44,704 bases of DNA from Bacillota bacterium. Its GTDB lineage: Bacteria; Bacillota; Clostridia; Tissierellales; Gottschalkiaceae. Position 1 is the stretch's first letter; every line of letters starts with the position of its first letter. Location of the stretch: the NCBI GenBank assembly GCA_023420895.1, contig JAEZUY010000028.1:1-44704 (forward strand), in the 5' to 3' direction. The notes under the pieces are model-generated. The model was not told where the DNA came from, did no database searches, and saw only the letters and a program-made list of their open reading frames with translations. Shown here piece after piece: positions 16,268 to 24,975 of the stretch. Made by a program: the position numbers and the translations under genes.

Positions 16268-18655
16268 TTATTTAAGTTTTATTTCAATAACCGTATCAGG
16301 TTTAATTTCAGTTCCTGCTGCAGGTTTCTGAGAAACGACTGATCCGTTTTCCGCTTCTCCCTGTTTTGAAAGTCTGACTCCGAGTTTTTCTATGATTTTC
16401 AGAACTTCCTCGTAGCTTTTTCCTTTCAGATTAGGAACTCTTAAAACTTTTTCCTCCTCTTCTTCTTCCTCTTCGACTTCAATCTCCTCTTCAGTAAATC
16501 CTTTGACACCCTTGCTGTCGAGTTTCTCACGCCTTGCTTCAGCTTCCGCTCTTTCTGTTTCAAGCATTTCCTCTTCTGTAGGAACTTTCTGCGCCGCAGG
16601 ATCGTAATTCTGAATAAGCGTCAGATTTACGAAGCTTCTGAACGGAACCAGCTCTCCAGGAAGAGGTTCCTGAGTTTCGACTATATCTTCCGGAGTCATG
16701 TAGTATTCAGCCGTCTGATAGTCAAGTCCCGCTTTGCTGAGCGTTTCTCTCGCCTCTTTCAGTGTCATATTTCTCACATCCGGAACTGTTATGAGATTGT
16801 CGTTTTCGTTTATATCTTTTGTAGGCTCTATTTTCATATATTTAAGAGTTTCATTCATTATAGTCTCTCCTACAGGCCCTGCAACTTCAGAACCGTAGTA
16901 CTGTCCTCTTGAAGGCTCGTCTATTACTACGAGCACTATGAATTTAGGGTCTTCTAGAGGAGCTATTCCCACGAATGAACCTACATATCTTTCATTAGAG
17001 TATTTTCCGTTAACTATTTTCTGAGAAGTACCTGTCTTCGCGCCAATATTATATCCTGGAACTGAAAGAAAGTTCTTATACTGATGAGATGCTGTAAATC
17101 CTAACATCTCAAGAACTTCTTTAGATTTCTCTTCTGAGAAGACTTTTCTTCTTATAACGGGTTCGGACTCTTCTTTCACTTTTCCGTCTATAGTTCTGAC
17201 TTCTTTTATAACGTTCGGAGTCACAAGGTTTCCTCCATTTGCAATCGATGCAAGAGCTGTAATATGCTGTATCGGTGTTGCTGAAAGACTCTGTCCGAAA
17301 GACACGTTTGCAAGTGTCGCATCTTTTATATCTTCAGCCGCCGGTATTATTCCTGCACCTTCTCCCGTTATATTTATTCCTGTCGTATCTCCATAACCCA
17401 GTTTCGTCATATATTTATGGAGCAGATTTCCTCCGAGTTTAAGACCTATATCTCCCATCATGTCATTACATGAATTTGCAAGACCCTGTTCCAGAGTCTG
17501 GTAGCCGTGAGGGTCGTACCATCTCCAGCATCTTATAGGAGTGTCGCTCTTTATATCCGTAAGGAAACCGTCGCATGTGAATGCGTAATCTTCATCTATA
17601 ACATCCTCTTCAAGCGCACCGCATACTACCAGCGGCTTGAAAGTCGAACCGGGATCGTAAGCATCGCTCACATTGTAGTTTCTCCACATCTTGAACAGTT
17701 CTTCCTGCTGTTCTTCTTCACTCAGATTATCCCAGTTGTTTTTAACCTCTTCATCCTGTATATCTCTCGGATTGTTAAGGTCGTATCCTGGTGTGGATGC
17801 CATTGCCAGTATATCCCCGTTATTGGGATCCATTACTATTGCCGTAACTTTTTTTGCTCCCGTATTTATTTCACCGAGGCTTATTGCATCTTCAACTATC
17901 TCCTGAATTCTCGCATCGAGAGTCAGATATACATTGTTTCCGTCAACTGCAGGATACTTCCTTATCTCAGTATTCGGAAGCTGTCCTCCTCTGGCATCGT
18001 TTACAGTTATATACTTTCCTTCTGTTCCTGAAAGTTCTGTATTCATATAGGATTCTATTCCGTACTGTCCGACACCTTCATCCGAAGTGTGCCCTATAAC
18101 GTAAGACGCCATTCTTCCTTTAGGATAGAATCTGCTGCTGTCTTCTATTACATCGACACCCGGCATCTTGAGGTCTCTCAGTTTTTCAGCCGTAGTCTGG
18201 TCGACTCCTTTTTTTATCGTCACGCTGACTGAATCGGACTCTATCTTCTCTTTCAGGTCATCAAAGTTCATTCCCAGAAGCTCAGACATATCCTGCGCTA
18301 TCTGATCTGTAGATGTGTAAAGCTGGATATCCTGATGTTCTTTCTTGAACTGTCTGTCTTTCATTATCTTCTGATTGTCATCAATTGCAGATGCGAGATC
18401 TTTAGGTCTCACAAATATATTGTTTTTCTTAACGCTTATCGCAAGCTTTCTTCCTTTTGAATCGTATATAGTTCCTCTTACAGGAGTTATCGGCTGTCCG
18501 CTGGTCCACTGCGCCAGCGCCGACTGTTTCAGATACTCGTGATTCACTATCTGAACGTTCACAAGAACTGAAATCAGATAGACAAGTCCTATTGTGAGGA
18601 ATAACATTGTGGGATAGACGATTCTCCATGTAATTTTGTCATTTAACTTCTGCAT
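16268..18655 (-). CDS. Class B penicillin-binding protein (FtsI/SpoVD type) with two PASTA domains
   Basis: 795-residue membrane-anchored transpeptidase that cross-links septal peptidoglycan. A single N-terminal transmembrane helix (about 11-33) is followed by the PBP dimerisation domain (about 55-230) and the transpeptidase domain (about 265-610), with catalytic Ser337 in DPGSTFK, SCN at 395-397 and KTG at 540-542. Two PASTA domains (622-684 and 738-795) bind wall or lipid II-like ligands. They are separated by a linker with a run of glutamates (722-735). ATG at 18655 has GAGGGAAT upstream. Position after ftsL and before murE fits FtsI or SpoVD; no sporulation genes are in view, so FtsI-type septal function is more likely. 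Confidence 0.94.
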   Translation of the reverse strand: MQKLNDKITWRIVYPTMLFLTIGLVYLISVLVNVQIVNHEYLKQSALAQWTSGQPITPVRGTIYDSKGRKLAISVKKNNIFVRPKDLASAIDDNQKIMKDRQFKKEHQDIQLYTSTDQIAQDMSELLGMNFDDLKEKIESDSVSVTIKKGVDQTTAEKLRDLKMPGVDVIEDSSRFYPKGRMASYVIGHTSDEGVGQYGIESYMNTELSGTEGKYITVNDARGGQLPNTEIRKYPAVDGNNVYLTLDARIQEIVEDAISLGEINTGAKKVTAIVMDPNNGDILAMASTPGYDLNNPRDIQDEEVKNNWDNLSEEEQQEELFKMWRNYNVSDAYDPGSTFKPLVVCGALEEDVIDEDYAFTCDGFLTDIKSDTPIRCWRWYDPHGYQTLEQGLANSCNDMMGDIGLKLGGNLLHKYMTKLGYGDTTGINITGEGAGIIPAAEDIKDATLANVSFGQSLSATPIQHITALASIANGGNLVTPNVIKEVRTIDGKVKEESEPVIRRKVFSEEKSKEVLEMLGFTASHQYKNFLSVPGYNIGAKTGTSQKIVNGKYSNERYVGSFVGIAPLEDPKFIVLVVIDEPSRGQYYGSEVAGPVGETIMNETLKYMKIEPTKDINENDNLITVPDVRNMTLKEARETLSKAGLDYQTAEYYMTPEDIVETQEPLPGELVPFRSFVNLTLIQNYDPAAQKVPTEEEMLETERAEAEARREKLDSKGVKGFTEEEIEVEEEEEEEEKVLRVPNLKGKSYEEVLKIIEKLGVRLSKQGEAENGSVVSQKPAAGTEIKPDTVIEIKLK

Positions 18656-18684
18656 ACTATTCCCTCAATCCTAATTAAGTACAT

Positions 18685-19194
18685 TTATTTCTCTTTTTTA
18701 TCCTTCTGTTCAGGCGATCTGAAAAGATCCTTGAAGAACTTGACGAATTTATTCTCTTCTTTCTTAGGATTCAGATCCAGAGTTACAATCTCATCTTTCT
18801 GAGCATCTCTCATGTTGATTCTGTCTTCCGCCTGAGTTTTCAGCCAGTCAGACTCTTTGGTCTGTTCTATATCTATGCTTAAATCGCTGACTTTATTTTC
18901 CAGTCTCTCCATTTTACTGTTAAGATCTGCATTCTTGTATTCAAGTTCAGATATTACAGCATTTCTCCATAAGCTTATAAGCAGCAGCAGCCCCAGAAAT
19001 ATCAGAGCATATATTAGGTCCTTCTTTCTGTTGTCAGTTTTGCTGGAAGTATCTTTAGATTTTTTCTTTCTTTTTTTTCTGAATTTTCCCATATTTACAA
19101 CTTTGCCGTTCTTATCAGCTTTATGTTTTCCTGAATCTGCAGGAGTTTTCCCGGAAGAAGTCAGATTTCTCTGTTTTTTCTTCATCTGCATCAT
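18685..19194 (-). CDS. FtsL/DivIC-like septum formation initiator
   Basis: Predicted 169-residue small bitopic membrane protein. A long Lys-rich cytoplasmic N-terminus (1-58) precedes one transmembrane helix (about 60-77) and a coiled coil (about 78-115). A shorter polar extracytoplasmic tail follows. FtsL sequences are poorly conserved; the assignment rests on this topology plus position between rsmH and the PBP gene, the standard ftsL slot. The N-terminus is longer than in typical FtsL. Three ATG codons lie within ten bases (19194, 19191, 19185) after one AAGGA site; the third has the best spacing. Confidence 0.8.
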   Translation of the reverse strand: MMQMKKKQRNLTSSGKTPADSGKHKADKNGKVVNMGKFRKKRKKKSKDTSSKTDNRKKDLIYALIFLGLLLLISLWRNAVISELEYKNADLNSKMERLENKVSDLSIDIEQTKESDWLKTQAEDRINMRDAQKDEIVTLDLNPKKEENKFVKFFKDLFRSPEQKDKKEK

Positions 19195-19231
19195 TCCTTA
19201 AACTGCTTATTCTTCTGAGAATCTGAGAGAG

Positions 19232-20164
19232 CTAAACTCTCTCTGCAATTCTCAGCTTTGCGCTTCTCGCTCTCGGATTTTCTGCTATCTCTTCATCCGA
19301 AGGAACGATAGGCTTTCTCGTAATAATCTTCACTTCTCTTCTCTTGTCGCATACGCATATCGGTATCTCTTTAGGACATATGCAGTCAGAATTAAGCTCT
19401 TTAAACGTCTCCTTCACTATTCTGTCTTCAAGCGAATGGAAAGTTATTATGCATATTCTGCCGCCTTTTCTCATGCAGCTTACTGCATCTTTTATAGTAT
19501 CCTCGATTATTCCGAGTTCATTGTTCACTTCTATTCTTATAGCCTGAAACGTTCTTCTCGCTGGATGCGGTCCGTCTTTTCTCGCTCCTGCCGGAACTGC
19601 CATCTTGATTATATCCACGAGGTCGAAAGTCGTGTCTACAGGCTTTTTCTCTCTTTCTCTGACGATGAATTCAGCTATTCTCTTAGCCCATCTCTCTTCA
19701 CCGTATTCCCTTATGATTTTTTCAAGTTCTTCCTCAGTGTATTCATTCACCACATTCCACGCTGAAAGAGGATTTTTTCTGTCCATTCTCATATCGAGCT
19801 TTGCATCCTGGTGATATGAAAATCCTCTGTCCCCTTCATCGAGCTGGTGAGATGACACTCCAAGGTCCAGAAGAAGTCCGTCTATTCCTTCTATATTCAA
19901 ATCGAAAAGAACTTTCTTTATATTGCTGAAATTGTTCTTTACTATAATAGTTCTGTCGTCATAATCTCTCAGAACTTCTTCTGCTTTTGCAATCGCATTT
20001 TTATCCTGATCTATTCCTATCAGAAGTCCGCTGTCGAGTCTCTTCACTATTTCAAGAGAATGTCCTGCTCCTCCGAGCGTTCCGTCGACATAGACTCCGT
20101 CAGGTTTTATATTAAGTCCTTTTATGCATTCTTCAAGCATTATGGACACGTGTTTAAATTCCAT
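19232..20164 (-). CDS. rsmH: 16S rRNA (cytosine(1402)-N(4))-methyltransferase RsmH (MraW)
   Basis: 310-residue SAM-dependent methyltransferase acting on C1402 in the ribosomal P site. The SAM-binding motif VDGTLGGAGHS is at about 26-36. Family motifs LLLDLGVSSHQLD, RGFSYHQDAKLDMRMD and CIITFHSLEDRIVK are all present. ATG at 20164 has AAAGGAAAT upstream, embedded in the last codons of lgt (2-base gap between genes). rsmH usually follows mraZ; here it follows lgt instead. Confidence 0.97.
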   Translation of the reverse strand: MEFKHVSIMLEECIKGLNIKPDGVYVDGTLGGAGHSLEIVKRLDSGLLIGIDQDKNAIAKAEEVLRDYDDRTIIVKNNFSNIKKVLFDLNIEGIDGLLLDLGVSSHQLDEGDRGFSYHQDAKLDMRMDRKNPLSAWNVVNEYTEEELEKIIREYGEERWAKRIAEFIVREREKKPVDTTFDLVDIIKMAVPAGARKDGPHPARRTFQAIRIEVNNELGIIEDTIKDAVSCMRKGGRICIITFHSLEDRIVKETFKELNSDCICPKEIPICVCDKRREVKIITRKPIVPSDEEIAENPRARSAKLRIAERV

Positions 20165-20166
20165 TT

Positions 20167-20913
20167 TTATTTCCTTTCCAGTTTATTCTCTTTAAGTCCT
20201 CTTATATACAGTCCGGCGTATACTGCCACTATTAAAAGACTTATCACCTGAGCCATTCTCAGCGGTCCTATCATCAGGCTGTCAGTTCTGAGTCCCTCTA
20301 TAAAGAATCTTCCTATAGAGTAGAGTATCAGATACAGCAGGAATATCTGACCTGTGAATTTCGTCTTGCCCTTTCTTCTGTATACAAAGAGGAATGCAAA
20401 TATAGCAAAATCCCATATTGATTCGTACAGGAATGTCGGATGAACTTTAACTCCGTTAATCATTATGCCCCATGGAAGATCTGTAGGACCTCCGTGAGCT
20501 TCCTGATTTATATAGTTCCCCCATCTTCCTATCGCCTGGCCGAGAACTATGCTCGGCGCCATTATATCAGCCATTTCCCAGAATCTTATCTTCTTTACTC
20601 TGCAGAATATATATGACGCTATCACTGCTCCTATAAGGCCTCCATGAATTGCAAGACCTCCCTGTCTGAAATTGAGTGCCGATATGGGATTGTCTCTGTA
20701 TAAATCCCATGAAAATATAACATAGTAAAGTCTTGCTCCTACGAGTGCAGACGGTACTGCAACTAGAAGAAGGTCTATGACTGTATCACCGTCATATCCG
20801 CGCCTTTTGGCTTCCTGAACTCCCAAAAATGCTCCGATAAGAACTCCCAGAGCTATGAGCAGTCCGTACCACATGACTTCTATTCCAAAAATTTCAAATG
20901 CTACAGGATTCAA
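20167..20913 (-). CDS. lgt: Prolipoprotein diacylglyceryl transferase Lgt
   Basis: 248-residue polytopic membrane enzyme that transfers diacylglycerol from phosphatidylglycerol to the lipobox cysteine of prolipoproteins. The Lgt signature IGRWGNYINQEAHGG spans about 128-142. An HGG segment at 90-92 (LAIHGGLIGA) and the C-terminal GRFFIEGLRTDSL motif are also present. About seven transmembrane segments are apparent. The start appears to be TTG at 20913, preceded by GGAAGTGA. As first gene of the run leading into rsmH and the division genes, it takes the place normally held by mraZ. Confidence 0.95.
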   Translation of the reverse strand: MNPVAFEIFGIEVMWYGLLIALGVLIGAFLGVQEAKRRGYDGDTVIDLLLVAVPSALVGARLYYVIFSWDLYRDNPISALNFRQGGLAIHGGLIGAVIASYIFCRVKKIRFWEMADIMAPSIVLGQAIGRWGNYINQEAHGGPTDLPWGIMINGVKVHPTFLYESIWDFAIFAFLFVYRRKGKTKFTGQIFLLYLILYSIGRFFIEGLRTDSLMIGPLRMAQVISLLIVAVYAGLYIRGLKENKLERK

Positions 20914-20973
20914 TATATCACTTCCATTATAATTCTTTTAATTTATACTTATTAATTTGCACTACATTAATCT

Positions 20974-20979
20974 ATTATA
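20974..20979 (-). promoter_or_regulatory. Candidate -10 box of the lgt operon
   Basis: Minus-strand TATAAT about 61 bases before the lgt start, in the 158-base divergent region between lgt and the methyltransferase gene. There is no TG extension and no clear -35. Confidence 0.35.
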
Positions 20980-21031
20980 CTATAAAGAATGCAACTTTAT
21001 AGCTGAGTTTATAAAAAATTGATTAATTTTC

Positions 21032-21040
21032 TGATATAAT
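21032..21040 (+). promoter_or_regulatory. Candidate promoter of the THUMP methyltransferase gene
   Basis: Plus-strand extended -10 TGATATAAT, 31 bases before the start codon. The -35 region is AT-rich without a good match. It diverges from the lgt -10 box about 55 bases away. Confidence 0.5.
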
Positions 21041-21071
21041 GTAAATAAGTCGGATTATGGAAGGAGAAAAT

Positions 21072-22220
21072 ATGAAGAAAATTGAATTAATAGCTACTGC
21101 GGCTTTCGGTTTAGAAGCCGTTCTGAAAAGAGAAATCGAGGCACTTGGATTTAATATAACTAAGTCGGAAGACGGAAAGATAACTTTTGAAACTGACCTT
21201 TCCGGAATACCGGCTGCAAATATAAATTTAAGAACTGCTGACAGGGTTCTTCTTAAAATGGGAGAATTCAAAGCGACTACTTTCGAAGAACTTTTCGAAA
21301 ATGTAAAAAGCATAAACTGGAGCGAATGGATTCCTATGGACGGGAACTTCATCGTGGACGGAAAGAGTGTAAAATCTAAACTTTTCAGTATTTCAGACTG
21401 CCAGTCGATAACTGAAAAAGCGATAGTCGAAAGCATGAAGAGCAAGTACAATATAGGCTGGTTTGAAAAAACTGGCGCAAAATACAGAGTTCAGGTTGCG
21501 CTTCTGAAAGATATTGCGACTCTTACTATAGACACTTCAGGAGCAGGTCTTCACAAAAGAGGCTACAGACCTAAGACTTCTGCTGCGCCTATAAGAGAAA
21601 CTCTTGCAGCCGCTCTAGTTCTTTTAAGCTACTGGAATAAAGACAGACTCTTAATCGATCCTTTCTGCGGTTCAGGAACTATAGCTATAGAAGCCGCTAT
21701 GATTGGAAAGAATATTGCACCGGGGCTCAATAGAAAATTCGTTTCGGAAGAGTGGGAAAAAATAGACAAGTCACTTTGGAAACAGGCCAGAATAGACGCG
21801 CTTAAAAAAATCGACCAGGATGCTGAACTGAGAATTCTCGCTTCAGACTCGGACCCTAAAATAATTGCCGTAGCTGAGGATAATGCATTCGAAGCAGGGG
21901 TTGACGACTGCATAGAATTCAAAGTTGAAAACTTCTACAATCTTTCACTGGATCCGGAAGAATACGGAGTTATGATAACTAACCCTCCTTACGGGGAAAG
22001 ACTCGGAAGCGTGGGAGAGGCAAAGAGACTCTACACTTACATGGGAGCTCTTATGAAAGACCTTAAAAAATGGTCTAAATATGTAATAACTTCTTTCGAC
22101 AATTTTGAATCGTGTTACGGTCAGAAAGCCGACAGAAGAAGAAAACTCTATAATGGGACTATAAAAGTTGATTATTATCAGTACTATGGAGAAAGACCTC
22201 CAAAAAATACTGAAGAATAA
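21072..22220 (+). CDS. THUMP-domain class I SAM-dependent RNA methyltransferase (RlmL/YpsC type)
   Basis: 382-residue predicted rRNA guanine-N2 methyltransferase. An N-terminal ferredoxin-like plus THUMP RNA-binding region (about 1-160) is followed by the UPF0020/N6-adenine-type methyltransferase domain, with SAM motif DPFCGSGT at 196-203 and catalytic motif NPPY at 304-307 (TNPPYGERLG). It matches the RlmL half of E. coli RlmKL and B. subtilis YpsC, which act on 23S rRNA; the exact target here is inferred. ATG at 21072 is chosen because AAGGAG lies five bases upstream; an in-frame ATG at 21057 includes that site. It is a single-gene plus-strand unit between two minus-strand operons. Confidence 0.9.
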   Translation: MKKIELIATAAFGLEAVLKREIEALGFNITKSEDGKITFETDLSGIPAANINLRTADRVLLKMGEFKATTFEELFENVKSINWSEWIPMDGNFIVDGKSVKSKLFSISDCQSITEKAIVESMKSKYNIGWFEKTGAKYRVQVALLKDIATLTIDTSGAGLHKRGYRPKTSAAPIRETLAAALVLLSYWNKDRLLIDPFCGSGTIAIEAAMIGKNIAPGLNRKFVSEEWEKIDKSLWKQARIDALKKIDQDAELRILASDSDPKIIAVAEDNAFEAGVDDCIEFKVENFYNLSLDPEEYGVMITNPPYGERLGSVGEAKRLYTYMGALMKDLKKWSKYVITSFDNFESCYGQKADRRRKLYNGTIKVDYYQYYGERPPKNTEE

Positions 22221-22237
22221 TCAAATATAAACTATAA

Positions 22238-22275
22238 AAGGATAATCTCCATACGAGATTATCCTTGTTTTTTAT
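22238..22275. terminator. Bidirectional terminator between the methyltransferase gene and pnp
   Basis: Perfect 12-bp stem (22238-22249 with 22255-22266, loop CATAC) followed on the plus strand by GTTTTTT. Read on the minus strand the stem is followed by TTTTATAG. It can serve both convergent genes. Confidence 0.85.
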
Positions 22276-22282
22276 ATTTATA

Positions 22283-24472
22283 TTATTTTCTTCCGCCTTT
22301 ATGGTGTCTGCTGTCTCTTCTGTTTCCGCCGCTTCTTCCTTTATTTCCGCCGTCTTTATTGTCGCCGCCGTTGTCTTTAAGAAGAGCTTTTCTAGAAACG
22401 TTGATTCTTCCCTGATTGTCTATTTCAGTTACTTTAACTAGAACTTCGTCTCCAACTGAAAGCACGTCTTCAACTTTATCTATTCTTTCATTTGCGATAT
22501 TAGATATGTGAAGAAGTCCTTCTTTTCCGTTTAACACTTCAACGAATGCGCCGAAGCTAACTATTCTAGTAACTTTTCCAAGATAGATTTCTCCTACTTC
22601 AACTTCTTTAACTATCTCAGCTATCATTTCCTGAGCTTTTTCTCCGCCTTCTGCGTCGTCTGTAACTATAGTAACTTTTCCGTCGTCTTCGATATCTATC
22701 TTAACTCCTGTAGCGTCGATTATCTTGTTGATCATCTTTCCGCCAGGTCCTATAATATCTCTTATCTTGTCAAGATCAACTTCCATAGTTATTATTCTAG
22801 GTGCGTATTGTGAAAGTTCCGCTCTAGGTTCTTCAATAGATTCAGCCATCTTGTCAAGTATGAAGAATCTTCCTTTTTTAGCTTTTGCAAGTGCTTCCTG
22901 AAGTATAGCCTTGTCTATTCCCGATATTTTAATATCCATCTGAATAGCAGTTATACCTTCTCTAGTTCCTGCAACTTTGAAGTCCATATCTCCTAGGAAG
23001 TCTTCCATTCCCTGAATATCTGTAAGGATTGTAACATTGTCTCCGTTTTCAGATTTCATAAGTCCCATAGCAATCCCTGCAACAGGCGATTTTATAGGAA
23101 CTCCGGCATCCATAAGTGAAAGTGTGGATCCGCACACACTCGCCTGTGATGATGAACCGTTAGATTCAAGTATTTCTGAAACTACTCTTATAGTGTAAGG
23201 GAACTCTTCTTCTGAAGGTATTACCGGTATAAGAGCTCTTTCAGCAAGCGCTCCGTGTCCTATCTCTCTTCTTCCGGGTCCTCTTACCGGTCTTGTCTCT
23301 CCAGTGCTGTATGGAGGGAAGTTGTAATGGTGCATATATCTTTTAGATTCTTCTTCTCCAAGTCCGTCTATTATCTGAACATCTGATGAAGCTCCAAGAG
23401 TCGTTATTGTAAGCGCCTGAGTCTGTCCTCTAGTGAACAGCCCTGAACCGTGAGTTCTAGGAAGAAGTCCTACTTCTGTAGATATAGGTCTGATTTCGTC
23501 TATATGTCTTCCGTCAGGTCTCTTTTCTTCTTCAAGTATAAGTCTTCTCACTTCGTCTTTTACTATATCATAAAGCACTTCTCCTACAAATTTCGCATTA
23601 TCCGGATATTCTTCTTCCGGGTATTTCTCAGCAAAATATTCCTGTGCTTCTTCTTTTGCAGCATCTATTGCCTCTTCTTTTGCAAGCTTTTCAGTTATCT
23701 GAAGAGCTTCAAGAAGTTTAGCTTTTGCGTATTCCTCAACTTCTGCTCTTAATTCGTCTGAAGGCATTTCAGGTTCGAATACCTGTTTTTCTTCTCCTAC
23801 TTCAGCAGCTATTTCATTTATAAATCTGCATATTTTCTTTATTTCTTCGTGAGCTCTCAGAATCGCTTCAAGCATAGTTTCTTCTGTAACTTCGTTAGCT
23901 CCCGCTTCAACCATCATTATAGCGTCTTCAGTTCCTGCAACTGTAAGTTCAAGATCTGATTTTTCTCTCTGTCCGCTATTAGGATTTATAACTAGTTCTC
24001 CGTCTACAAGTCCGACTCTAACTGCTCCTGTCGGTCCCTGGAACGGTATATCAGAAATTGAAAGTGCTATAGATGATCCTATCATTGCAACTATATCAGG
24101 TTCAAAATCCTGTTCTACTGAAAGAACTGTTGCAATAACCTGAACATCGTTTCTGTATTTATCCGGGAAAAGCGGTCTTAGAGGTCTGTCTATAAGTCTC
24201 GATGTAAGAACTGCTTTTTCACTCGGCTTTCCTTCTCTCTTTATAAATCCTCCAGGTATTTTCCCTACTGAATAAAGTTTTTCTTCGTAGTCGCAGCTTA
24301 GAGGGAAGAAATCTATTCCTTCTCTAGGCTCCTTAGATGCTGTTGCTGTAACAAGCACCACTGTATCCCCATATCTCATAAGACATGAACCGCTAGCCTG
24401 TTTAGCGGCCTTTCCAATATTAACAGAAAGCGTCTGTCCTGCTAATTCCAATTCAAAATTACGTTCAGCCAT
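22283..24472 (-). CDS. pnp: Polyribonucleotide nucleotidyltransferase (PNPase)
   Basis: 729-residue phosphorolytic 3'-5' exoribonuclease, a homotrimer and major RNA decay enzyme. Two RNase PH domains (about 1-220 and 310-540) flank an all-helical region. A KH domain follows with the GxxG loop (IIGPGGKMINKI, about 560) and then an S1 domain (about 620-690). The catalytic-domain segment ENGSSSQASVCG lies in the second PH domain. The C-terminus is a short Gly/Arg/Asn-rich tail (GGRSGGNRR-like), a plausible RNA-contacting extension. ATG at 24472 has AAGGAGGAC upstream. It follows rpsO, the classical rpsO-pnp pair, with a hairpin between them. Confidence 0.98.
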   Translation of the reverse strand: MAERNFELELAGQTLSVNIGKAAKQASGSCLMRYGDTVVLVTATASKEPREGIDFFPLSCDYEEKLYSVGKIPGGFIKREGKPSEKAVLTSRLIDRPLRPLFPDKYRNDVQVIATVLSVEQDFEPDIVAMIGSSIALSISDIPFQGPTGAVRVGLVDGELVINPNSGQREKSDLELTVAGTEDAIMMVEAGANEVTEETMLEAILRAHEEIKKICRFINEIAAEVGEEKQVFEPEMPSDELRAEVEEYAKAKLLEALQITEKLAKEEAIDAAKEEAQEYFAEKYPEEEYPDNAKFVGEVLYDIVKDEVRRLILEEEKRPDGRHIDEIRPISTEVGLLPRTHGSGLFTRGQTQALTITTLGASSDVQIIDGLGEEESKRYMHHYNFPPYSTGETRPVRGPGRREIGHGALAERALIPVIPSEEEFPYTIRVVSEILESNGSSSQASVCGSTLSLMDAGVPIKSPVAGIAMGLMKSENGDNVTILTDIQGMEDFLGDMDFKVAGTREGITAIQMDIKISGIDKAILQEALAKAKKGRFFILDKMAESIEEPRAELSQYAPRIITMEVDLDKIRDIIGPGGKMINKIIDATGVKIDIEDDGKVTIVTDDAEGGEKAQEMIAEIVKEVEVGEIYLGKVTRIVSFGAFVEVLNGKEGLLHISNIANERIDKVEDVLSVGDEVLVKVTEIDNQGRINVSRKALLKDNGGDNKDGGNKGRSGGNRRDSRHHKGGRK

Positions 24473-24521
24473 ATGTCCTCCTTGTAAAAAATTATTTTAT
24501 TAAATTCATATATATACAATT

Positions 24522-24547
24522 AAAGAGCGGGGAATGCCCCACTCTTT
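24522..24547 (-). other. Hairpin between rpsO and pnp
   Basis: 11-bp stem with one G-U pair (24522-24532 with 24537-24547, loop of four), about 19 bases after the rpsO stop codon. No T-tract follows on the minus strand. In other bacteria the rpsO-pnp gap carries an RNase III-processed hairpin used for pnp autoregulation; a similar role is inferred. It could also be a leaky terminator. Confidence 0.6.
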
Positions 24548-24565
24548 CTAAAATATAACGTTCTA

Positions 24566-24835
24566 TTAACGTCTTAGTCCTAGTTTTTGTATTAGTGCAC
24601 GATATCTTTCTATATCTTTGTTTTCTAGATATCTTTGAAGGTTTCTTCTCTGTCCAACCATTTTAAGAAGACCTCTTCTTGAGTGATAGTCTTTCTTGTG
24701 CTCTTTAAGGTGCTCGTTAAGCTTGTTTATTCTGTGTGTAAGAAGAGCTATTTGCACCTCTGGTGAACCAGTGTCTCCTTCTTTTGTCTGATATTCTTTG
24801 ATTATGTCCTGTTTTTCTTGTGTTGATAAGTTCAT
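24566..24835 (-). CDS. rpsO: 30S ribosomal protein S15
   Basis: 89-residue primary 16S rRNA-binding protein of the central domain. Full family length and motifs: GDTGSPEVQIALLT (about 21-34), HKKDYHSRRGLL and VGQRRNLQRYL. The ribosome site GGAGG lies 11 bases before ATG 24835, at the long end of normal. It has its own promoter at the end of ribF and a leader of roughly 100 bases with a strong predicted helix, so S15 autoregulation is plausible. Confidence 0.97.
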   Translation of the reverse strand: MNLSTQEKQDIIKEYQTKEGDTGSPEVQIALLTHRINKLNEHLKEHKKDYHSRRGLLKMVGQRRNLQRYLENKDIERYRALIQKLGLRR

Positions 24836-24864
24836 TCTCTTTTAATCCTCCAATTTTTCTACAT

Positions 24865-24908
24865 CTCATTCCAAGTAAGAAGTCGAGGCTCGTCAAACTT
24901 AGAATAAG
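24865..24908 (-). promoter_or_regulatory. rpsO leader helix (candidate S15 autoregulatory RNA)
   Basis: In the minus-strand transcript, CUUAUUCUAAGU (24908-24897) can pair along all 12 positions with ACUUGGAAUGAG (24876-24865), with two G-U pairs. The 20-nt apical region contains a small CGA-GCC-UCG hairpin. The helix ends a few bases before the GGAGG site, a position suited to controlling ribosome entry. S15 represses its own mRNA in several bacteria through unrelated leader structures; the link here is inferred. Confidence 0.45.
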
Positions 24909-24945
24909 ACAGTCGTTTATATTATTATTGTTATTTAACTTCTAC

Positions 24946-24975
24946 ATTCTACCATATTTATTCATCTTTTGCAAA
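24946..24975 (-). promoter_or_regulatory. Promoter of rpsO-pnp
   Basis: Minus-strand TTTGCA (24975-24970), an 18-base spacer and TAGAAT (24951-24946) with TGG in front (extended -10). It overlaps the last codons of ribF and would start a leader about 105 bases long. Confidence 0.6.
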
